A stretch of DNA of 10,512 nucleotides, taken from DATKSS01 sp035533335. Lineage in GTDB: Bacteria > Chloroflexota > Dormibacteria > Dormibacterales > Dormibacteraceae. The notes beneath the pieces are model-generated. The model was not told the DNA's origin. It saw only the letters and a list, made by a program, of their open reading frames with translations, and ran no database searches. The translations under genes and the position numbers were made by a program. The stretch lies in NCBI GenBank assembly GCA_035533335.1, contig DATLUC010000092.1:1-10512 (forward strand). The letters are read 5' to 3'. Positions 6,251-10,512 of the stretch are shown here, piece after piece; the stretch's first letter is position 1, and every line of letters starts with the position of its first letter.

Positions 6251-6293
6251 AACTTTCTCCCTCACCACGCGACGTGGATTCCGCCTTTGGTCG

Positions 6294-6299
6294 ATTCTA
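6294..6299 (-). promoter_or_regulatory. Possible -10 element for the propeller-MoaD-globin-oligopeptidase operon
   Basis: TAGAAT on the minus strand lies 43 nt before the ATG of the propeller gene, leaving a leader of about 37 nt. No good -35 hexamer is found at 16-18 bp, so this is a weak call. Confidence 0.3.
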
Positions 6300-6416
6300 A
6301 CCCGCCTCGGAGATGGCCTCCCAGGCGTGCCACGCCGTTCTGACAACCTGGTCGGAGAGCCTGTCGTCGAGCTCGGCGCGAACGCCGGCCGCACCTCTAC
6401 CGACGTTCGGAGACAC
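6297..6416 (-). CDS. Possible 39-residue small protein, unrecognised
   Basis: A GTG at 6416 opens a 39-codon frame that overlaps the last 20 bases of the membrane-protein gene in another frame and ends at the TAG at 6299-6297. Its C-terminal part (ELDDRLSDQVVRTAWHAWEA and following) looks like an amphipathic helix with coding-like third positions. I know no family for it. It may instead be a chance frame in the spacer before the propeller operon. Confidence 0.22.
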   Translation of the reverse strand: MSPNVGRGAAGVRAELDDRLSDQVVRTAWHAWEAISEAG

Positions 6417-6902
6417 CCATGATGAGCAGCCAAGCGCCCGAGATCATATAGGCGAGCAGGCCGATCATCGAAATCGCCGCCACGTAGAGACCAACGATGT
6501 ATCCGCTGAGCAGCAGGGCAGCACCCACGATTTCGACGACGTGGAGCGCGGTGCCTCCGATGAGCCGACGAGATCGAAGCCCAACAGAGCTTTCACCGAG
6601 GCGAATTGCCTGGATATAGCCGTAGACGTAGACGATCGCAGCCACGGCCGAGACGACGAGCCATTCAAGCCCTACGGCTACGTGATCTTGGCCGCCCATC
6701 ACGCTTAGAGCGCAGATCACGAATATGGCAGCGAAACCGACGAGCGTACCGATGGTCGACGGCGGTGCGTTTGGTCCTGCGCGATGACACCGGGGTTGAG
6801 TGACATGGCCACAAATACCAACCCGGTCAAAGCTGCAGACGCCCCGCCTACGGTGATGAAGTAGTCATGCCACTGGTCCGGTCGATAGATGTCACCCACC
6901 AC
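6397..6902 (-). pseudogene. Small multi-span membrane protein gene with one-base frameshift
   Basis: Two adjoining frames make one coherent protein of about 168 residues. The first reads from a GTG at 6902 (MVGDIYRPDQWHDYFITVGG, then a membrane segment ALTGLVFVAMSL, then QDQTHRR). The second continues from about 6759 (STIGTLVGFAAIFVICALSV) through three further hydrophobic segments to AWLLIMGVSERR at 6397. The switch falls at 6754-6768, where one base is missing relative to a continuous frame. Continuity of sense on both sides shows the gene was intact recently. It could be a true pseudogene or an assembly error. The function is unknown to me; it resembles small four- or five-span proteins of actinobacteria-like genomes. 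It follows the aldo/keto reductase gene by 20 bp, so it is probably co-transcribed. Confidence 0.75.
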
Positions 6903-6922
6903 GATGCATGTTCATTCTCCCG

Positions 6923-7810
6923 TCAAGCCTCCGGGATGTTGCGACCAAACGCCTCGAGGGTGACTGCACTTGGCTCAGGGCCCCCGCGACGGCCGGTGTC
7001 CAGGTCGTCGATTGCGGTGATCTCTTCAGCCGATAGCTCGAAGTCGAACACGTCGATGTTCTCTGCGATACGCGCGGCCTTTGTGGACTTCGGAATTACC
7101 GACCTTCCCTCCTGCAGACCCCAGCGAAGCATCACCTGCGCCGGGCTCTTGCCGTGGGCCTGAGCGATCGCTCCGATGACCGGATCCTCGAGGGTGCTGC
7201 CATGACTCCCGTCGCGATAGAACGTGATGCCACCAATCGGTGACCACGCCTGAGTGAGGATTCCACGAGCGCCAGCGAATTTCTCTACTTCCCGCTGCGC
7301 GAAGTACGGATGGACCTCGATTTGATTCACCGCCGGCACAACTTTGCAGCGATCGAGAAGCGTAGTGAGGTGCTCGATCATGAAATTGCTGACGCCGATC
7401 GCACGGACCTTGCCGCCGGCGAGCAGGGCTTCCAGGGCGCGGTAGGCCTCCAGGGTTCGATCGAAGGCCGACGGCAGTGCCTGGTGGAGGAGCAGAAGGT
7501 CGATCTGGTCGACGCCCAGCTTGCGGGCGCTCTTCTCGAAGGCGTGCAGAGTTTCGTCGTACCCGTAGTCGCTGATCCAGATCTTCGTCTCCAGGAAGAC
7601 CTCCGACCGGCTGATATGCGAGTCATGCACAGCCTCGCCGACCTGGCGCTCGTTGCCGTACGCGGCGGCGGTGTCAATGAGGCGGTATCCCGAACCGAGC
7701 GCCGCGCCGACTGCATCGCGCGTCTCATCCGGCGGCGTCTGGAACACGCCGAGACCGAGGGCGGGAATCTCGATGCCGTTATTCAGTCTTATGGTTTTCA
7801 TCGAAGCCAT
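6923..7810 (-). CDS. Aldo/keto reductase (2,5-diketo-D-gluconate reductase-like, AKR5-type)
   Basis: A 295-residue NADPH-dependent reductase of the aldo/keto reductase superfamily, which reduces aldehydes and ketones in the cytoplasm on a TIM barrel. The catalytic tetrad is complete: Asp46 and Tyr51 in LIDTAAAYGNE, Lys76 in ETKIW, and His109 in LLLLHQ. Other marks are GKVRAIGVSNF (133-143), VNQIEVHPYF (161-170) and the cofactor-phosphate-binding IPKSTKAARIAEN (239-251). The length is normal. The start is the ATG at 7810; ATG 7801 is possible, but both lack a strong ribosome-binding site. The frame is open further upstream, but there it runs through an RNase P RNA-like fragment and is not coding. 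The physiological substrate cannot be read from sequence. Confidence 0.95.
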   Translation of the reverse strand: MASMKTIRLNNGIEIPALGLGVFQTPPDETRDAVGAALGSGYRLIDTAAAYGNERQVGEAVHDSHISRSEVFLETKIWISDYGYDETLHAFEKSARKLGVDQIDLLLLHQALPSAFDRTLEAYRALEALLAGGKVRAIGVSNFMIEHLTTLLDRCKVVPAVNQIEVHPYFAQREVEKFAGARGILTQAWSPIGGITFYRDGSHGSTLEDPVIGAIAQAHGKSPAQVMLRWGLQEGRSVIPKSTKAARIAENIDVFDFELSAEEITAIDDLDTGRRGGPEPSAVTLEAFGRNIPEA

Positions 7811-7894
7811 TCTCAGTGGCCGGCAACTCTGTTGGCGACTGTGGCGTGCTGAGAGCCGCCGTGTCGCGGCCTTGGGCTTTGGTGGACCGAGGGC

Positions 7895-7930
7895 GGACTG
7901 TAAGCCGGGTTCTATCGGGGTGAGTTCACT
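7895..7930 (-). other. Fragment matching the conserved 3' end of RNase P RNA (probable att core)
   Basis: The minus strand reads ACCCCGATAGAACCCGGC followed by TTACAGTCC. This is the strongly conserved terminal segment of bacterial RNase P RNA (E. coli ends ACAGAACCCGGCTTATCGG). None of the other conserved rnpB segments, such as the GAAAGTCCGGGC block or the GGTAAGAGC-type block, is present upstream, so this is a 3' fragment of about 35 nt and not a functional gene. Displaced 3' fragments of RNA genes are typical of integrase attachment sites; the neighbouring repeats support that. The match is from memory of the consensus. Confidence 0.6.
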
Positions 7931-7983
7931 TCTCGCCTGTGAATACGAAACGACATCCAACGACACGGCCCGATCGAGGGCGG

Positions 7984-8010
7984 TTGTTCCCTAATTGTTC
8001 CCTAAGGAAC
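7984..8010. repeat. Tandem 11-bp repeat, possible integrase arm sites
   Basis: TTGTTCCCTAA occurs twice in direct succession (7984-7994, 7995-8005) and is followed by GGAAC, which pairs with the GTTCC of the second unit. The spacing of one helical turn, and the position 54 bp from the RNase P RNA fragment, fit arm-type integrase binding sites. Confidence 0.8.
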
Positions 8011-8102
8011 GCTGACTTACGTGTCGCATCTGGTCGGCGTCGCGTCGGGCCATCTTGTTGTTAAGCGTTGCCGGGAGCCGTCCATGCGCGTACCGGTTCC
8101 GA
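7991..8102 (-). pseudogene. Possible 3' remnant of a tyrosine integrase gene
   Basis: A minus-strand frame between the end of the PD-(D/E)XK gene and the RNase P RNA fragment reads RNRYAHGRLPATL, then MARRDADQM, ending SLGNN and a TAG inside the 11-bp repeat. RYAHxxLP is the usual surrounding of the catalytic tyrosine in tyrosine recombinases (RYAHLLP-type, then a helix and the stop near the attachment site). Only about 36 codons remain; the upstream Arg-His-x-x-Arg part is absent, replaced by the neighbouring gene. The location beside an att-like fragment is exactly where an integrase gene should end. The sequence is too short to be sure. Confidence 0.35.
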
Positions 8103-9245
8103 TCACCCTTCGTTCTCGTCGCCAGCGCGCGCTGCGACCTGGTGAATTCGCCAGATCCTAAGTGTCTCCCCTTCATAGTCGTCGGGGATCAGTTTCGCGA
8201 GCGCGCTGGGATTGATTCGCACCCGCAGTGCCGTGATCTCGCCGTCGGCGTCCATCGTGGCCTCGTTGAACATGGAAGAGAATATGGAGCTAAGCGGGCT
8301 ATGCATCGCGAACTGCTGACCCTCTGGCGGTTGTGTCTCAGGCGCGTAGAGAAACGAGTTGGAGATGAGCTTCCCATCGACGACGTCGAGCCTCGCATCC
8401 TCTGGCCAGCCGCCATGGAGCATGAGTCGCATCACAATGCGCTGCTCGGCGGGCGCCGTCACCACCCGACCGGCAACCACGTACTCCAACTTTCCAATCG
8501 TGAACTGCGCCTCGCCGTTGGGGTTCACCGTGCGGGGCTTCGCTGGATCCGAATAGATGATTAGCCCCAGGGGCCACTCGGTTCCTGGAATCCGATCGCC
8601 GATGCGCCCCATGTCGTTGCACTGGAGCGCCGCTGGCAACGACAGCGCACGGTAGTCGGGCCCATCCGCCTCGAACCGACTTGGGTTCACAAGCGTCCAA
8701 AGGTTCCAACGACTCCAGTAGATTGCGACCTTCAGCTTTTGCACCCCCACGAGATGTGCGTAGCGCTGCAGCTCGTCAAAATCCTTGGCGCGCATCCGGA
8801 ATGGCGCGGTTTCATTCGTGTGGTAGAAGTTCTTGACCTCCACCAGCATCTGGTCGCCGTCTGTCGTGACGATGCGGAAATCGGGTGGCTTGAGGTCGGG
8901 CCCGGTCACGAAGACATCGCCACTGTCCTCGAGCTTCAGGAGCTGCACCCTGCCGAGGCTCGCCACGACGGCCTCGAACAGCGCCTGCACCCGCCAGCCA
9001 TGTAGTGTCGACTTCGAGCTCGCGACGTCGACGAGGGCTTTCCGAACCGTCGCCAGCGCTGTGTCGATCCTTCCCGGATCACCGATGGGACCCTTGGTGC
9101 GCTCCACGACGCGGGCGTAGAGGTCGAGCGCATCGAGGCGGGCGTGCTCCCGGCGCAGCATGCGGAACGCCGTTGACGATTCCTCCGGCGAGACGTCTGG
9201 ATATGGCACCCGTCCAGTCTGCCAGCGTCCGCGACGTCGGATCAC
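8103..9245 (-). CDS. PD-(D/E)XK nuclease-like protein of unknown function
   Basis: A 380-residue protein I cannot assign to a named family. Residues ~85-140 carry a restriction-endonuclease-like signature: a helix with Glu91 (ALFEAVV), then PPDFRI with Asp122, and LVEVKNF with Glu136 and Lys138, i.e. E-x30-D-x13-E-x-K. This matches the PD-(D/E)XK metal-dependent nuclease core. A mostly beta C-terminal region (about 210-345) is rich in short strands and may be a separate domain. There is no signal peptide. GTG 9245 is preceded by GAGG at 9 nt; a GTG at 9209 is an alternative start. It stands alone, with no methyltransferase, helicase or specificity gene nearby, inside a stretch bounded by RNA-gene fragments. 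It is likely mobile-element cargo, perhaps defence-related; that role is inference. Confidence 0.7.
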   Translation of the reverse strand: MIRRRGRWQTGRVPYPDVSPEESSTAFRMLRREHARLDALDLYARVVERTKGPIGDPGRIDTALATVRKALVDVASSKSTLHGWRVQALFEAVVASLGRVQLLKLEDSGDVFVTGPDLKPPDFRIVTTDGDQMLVEVKNFYHTNETAPFRMRAKDFDELQRYAHLVGVQKLKVAIYWSRWNLWTLVNPSRFEADGPDYRALSLPAALQCNDMGRIGDRIPGTEWPLGLIIYSDPAKPRTVNPNGEAQFTIGKLEYVVAGRVVTAPAEQRIVMRLMLHGGWPEDARLDVVDGKLISNSFLYAPETQPPEGQQFAMHSPLSSIFSSMFNEATMDADGEITALRVRINPSALAKLIPDDYEGETLRIWRIHQVAARAGDENEG

Positions 9246-9321
9246 CGCGCCTTACCTCGCGCGCGCTCACTTAGCATCGGCGCCCGGGTGAACACGACGA
9301 ACGGCTGTTCTAGGCCGGCCG

Positions 9322-9432
9322 ATGGCGTTCCTCATGCACCCCGAGCGGCGCGCGATGGCTGGCCCGTTGCGTCGCGCCGCGGATGTGTTCGAGGAGTGGG
9401 GGCTGGATGAGCGTGTCGCATTGGCGGAATGA
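9322..9432 (+). pseudogene. Possible fragment of an Xre/MbcA/ParS-type antitoxin
   Basis: A 36-codon plus-strand frame from ATG 9322 to TGA 9432 reads MHPERRAMAGPLRRAADVF and then EEWGLDERVAL. The pattern of a helix with LF-x-x-WGL near its end is reminiscent of the N-terminal HTH of MbcA/ParS-type antitoxins, but the toxin-binding half is missing and a TGA lies upstream in frame. There is no RES-type toxin gene nearby. It could be chance. The rest of 9246-9541 holds nothing I can identify. Confidence 0.2.
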
Positions 9433-9541
9433 AACGGCCAGGCAAACCAAGACAGATCGGGTTTTGAACCTATGCGCCGCCGCCGACGACGGAACGATGA
9501 ATCCAGTAATGCCCCGAGACTAGGGTCGCGAAGCCCATACG

Positions 9542-9923
9542 TTAGTCGAAGGAAACGTCGTCCGCTTTCGCCCGCTCGTCCTCCAGCTTACGAACGTACT
9601 CGTTCTTCGCTTCTGCAACCTTCTTCGCTTGCTCGGCTCGAGCTGCCTTGCCCTCGGCCTCTTTGGCGTTCGCGTAATCGGTGGCGTCCTTTATGAGATC
9701 GCGGTAGACGTCGTTGAATACTTCAACGCTCATCGCATCTACTTCGAGCTCAGTGCCTGCAAATTCGCCGATTTTGCGGCGGTCGTACCCGGACGACACC
9801 GAGCCAGTGGGCCGGCTCGCGTATTGCTTAAAGAAATAGATGAACTCCTCGCTGGGTGCCTCGCCGAAGTTGACGCGGAGCTTCTCCTCGCTCGTTCAGT
9901 CTCAGCTTCACTGGTTTGGGCAT
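9542..9923 (-). pseudogene. Small coiled-coil protein gene with one-base frameshift, unrecognised
   Basis: A strong ribosome-binding site (GGAGGT, 6 nt before ATG 9923) opens MPKPVKLRLNER. After one extra base at about 9880-9894 the frame continues coherently as EKLRVNFGEAPSEEFIYFFK, followed by QYASRP, through to DDVSFD at 9542. The corrected product is 126 residues. Its last ~55 residues (DYANAKEAEGKAARAEQAKK and onwards) form a highly charged Ala/Lys/Glu-rich helix, likely a coiled coil. As sequenced, translation from the ATG stops early; the open part alone could start only at a GTG (9799) without a good ribosome-binding site. I know no homologue. It may be a decayed element gene or an assembly error. 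Confidence 0.65.
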
Positions 9924-10110
9924 CTTTGGACCTCCATGATCTATCAGACGAGGACAATCACCAGTTTCGCGGCCACAAGCCTATTACGCGGGCTGAAATC
10001 GGGACTCGGATGCGGTGGATTTTGGTGGGTGCGCTACATCCGTGCTACACCAATACAGCAGCGTTGTCACGCAAGTGGCGCTTGCGGTATCAGATTCGTA
10101 TTCAAAATTT
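9924..10110. other. Spacer without recognised gene
   Basis: Between the ribosome-binding site of the small coiled-coil gene and the tRNA fragment there is no convincing frame. A small hairpin GCAAG-TGGC-GCTTGC lies at about 10071-10085. Any promoter of the coiled-coil gene must be here, but I see no clear hexamer pair. Confidence 0.4.
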
Positions 10111-10158
10111 TGGTCGGGGGCCCGGGATTTGAACCCGGGGCCTCACGGTCCCGAACCG
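10111..10158 (-). other. 3' half of tRNA-Pro(CGG), probable attachment site
   Basis: The minus strand reads an anticodon loop TTCGGGA (10155-10149, anticodon CGG), the 3' anticodon-stem strand, a perfect T arm CCGGG-TTCAAAT-CCCGG (10138-10122), the acceptor strand GCCCCCG, A73 and an encoded CCA (10113-10111). Upstream of the loop the stem pairs for only three bases, and there is no D arm or 5' acceptor strand, so this is not a functional tRNA. Identity ending in the anticodon stem and running to the CCA end is the classic footprint of a tyrosine-integrase att core displaced from a tRNA gene. The element would lie on the right (plus-strand higher coordinates). Confidence 0.8.
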
Positions 10159-10169
10159 GTGTCGATGGC

Positions 10170-10186
10170 GTGTCCCCTAGTGTCCC
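10170..10186. repeat. Direct repeat GTGTCCC, 10-bp period, possible arm sites
   Basis: GTGTCCC occurs at 10170-10176 and 10180-10186, 12 bp outside the tRNA fragment. It resembles the TTGTTCCC repeat beside the RNase P RNA fragment in motif and in helical-turn spacing. Confidence 0.6.
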
Positions 10187-10273
10187 GGGGGATCCTTCAG
10201 GGTCCCGCTGAATTCAATCGCCGGAGTCGTCGTCTCCTCTCGTGTCCTCTAAGGTCCGCCTTGTTCCGCGATT

Positions 10274-10293
10274 CTGTGCCCCGGCTGTGCCCC
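10274..10293. repeat. Direct repeat CTGTGCCCC, 11-bp period
   Basis: CTGTGCCCC is at 10274-10282 and again at 10285-10293. It is a second pair of the same TGT-x-CCC type, between the tRNA fragment and the first gene of the presumed element. Confidence 0.65.
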
Positions 10294-10310
10294 GACGAGA
10301 GCCATTTTCC

Positions 10311-10316
10311 TACGAT
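10311..10316 (+). promoter_or_regulatory. Possible -10 for a leaderless transcript
   Basis: TACGAT ends 7 nt before the GTG of the following gene. This places the transcription start at or very near the start codon, as in leaderless mRNAs common in high-GC bacteria. There is no ribosome-binding site in the short gap and no clear -35. Confidence 0.35.
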
Positions 10317-10323
10317 TCAACCT

Positions 10324-10512
10324 GTGACTGAAGTTCAGCGCCTCACGTGGGAGCAGTACCTAGCGGGTGAGCCCTGTCGCGGCTGTGGCCGGCCAATGAG
10401 GGACGCCACACTCTGGTCGGGCAGTGGCAAAGGGTTGATCCACCTGAGCGAGGAAGAGCGTGCTCAATACGACTCCGAAGAGCGGCACTTCAAGGTACGC
10501 CACGCCGATTGC
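10324..10512 (+). CDS. Small putative zinc-binding protein, cut by window edge
   Basis: The frame from GTG 10324 stays open to the window end (63 codons). It begins with TEVQRLTWEQYLAGEPCRGC, continues GRPM, and has GLIHLSEEERAQYD followed by EERHFKVRHADC. CRGC (C-x2-C), a His and the final HADC could make one metal site. I recall similar short hypothetical proteins near integrase genes of actinobacterial elements, but I assign no function. It is the only convincing plus-strand gene in the window and lies just beyond the tRNA-Pro fragment, consistent with the edge of a different element. Confidence 0.6.
   Translation, partial: MTEVQRLTWEQYLAGEPCRGCGRPMRDATLWSGSGKGLIHLSEEERAQYDSEERHFKVRHADC

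Noticed and set aside
5180..6343. A 387-codon plus-strand frame
   Set aside because: Antisense to the propeller gene; its Val/Arg-rich composition is that of a shadow frame.
7811..7966. Longer N-terminus for the aldo/keto reductase
   Set aside because: The stretch contains the RNase P RNA-like fragment, and aldo/keto reductases begin near KTIRLNNG.
9455..9480. GGTTCAAAACC resembling a tRNA T arm on the minus strand
   Set aside because: The flanks do not extend to a five-base T stem and there is no acceptor strand or CCA.
10111..10186. A complete tRNA gene
   Set aside because: The 5' acceptor strand, D arm and two base pairs of the anticodon stem are missing.
1..10512. CRISPR array or insertion sequence
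   Set aside because: No regularly spaced repeats with spacers, no transposase motifs and no paired terminal inverted repeats were seen.

Overview
The window is high-GC bacterial DNA, and nearly every recognisable gene lies on the minus strand. A mraZ-rsmH pair, GTG/ATG starts with short overlaps, and a BNR-repeat protein next to a MoaD-like protein suggest a soil-type high-GC lineage (Actinomycetota, Chloroflexota or Dormibacterota-like). I cannot fix the phylum from sequence alone, and two frameshifted genes leave open that this is a draft or metagenome assembly.

Left part (1-1550): the start of a division/cell-wall cluster read leftwards. A TTGACA-17-TACTGT promoter is followed by a MraZ-type operator, an unrecognised small ORF with a CxCxxC motif, mraZ, and rsmH (cut by the window edge). 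rsmH seems to start at ATT, overlapping the mraZ stop. A 12-bp copy of the operator core lies inverted 72 bp downstream.

Middle part (1787-6250): a compact four-gene operon read leftwards: BNR/sialidase-fold beta-propeller, MoaD/ThiS-like protein, a fusion of a DUF1801 domain with a group II truncated haemoglobin, and oligopeptidase B. Two junctions are 4-nt overlaps (GTGA, ATGA). A strong intrinsic terminator follows. The 3' end of the oligopeptidase gene carries a three-copy minisatellite that appears to have shifted the frame and given the protein a new tail.

6297-7810: an aldo/keto reductase gene followed at 20 bp by a small multi-span membrane protein gene carrying a one-base frameshift.

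7895-10512: an accessory region that looks like the debris of integrative elements. It holds (i) a short fragment matching the conserved 3' end of RNase P RNA, next to a tandem 11-bp repeat and a possible remnant of a tyrosine-integrase C-terminus; (ii) a 380-aa protein with a PD-(D/E)XK nuclease signature; (iii) a frameshifted 126-aa coiled-coil protein; (iv) the 3' half of a tRNA-Pro(CGG), followed by pairs of similar repeats; and (v) the start of a plus-strand gene for a small putative zinc-binding protein running off the window. I read (i) and (iv) as two attachment sites, both with their element to the right. The PD-(D/E)XK protein and its neighbour would be cargo of the first element, and the last gene the edge of the second.
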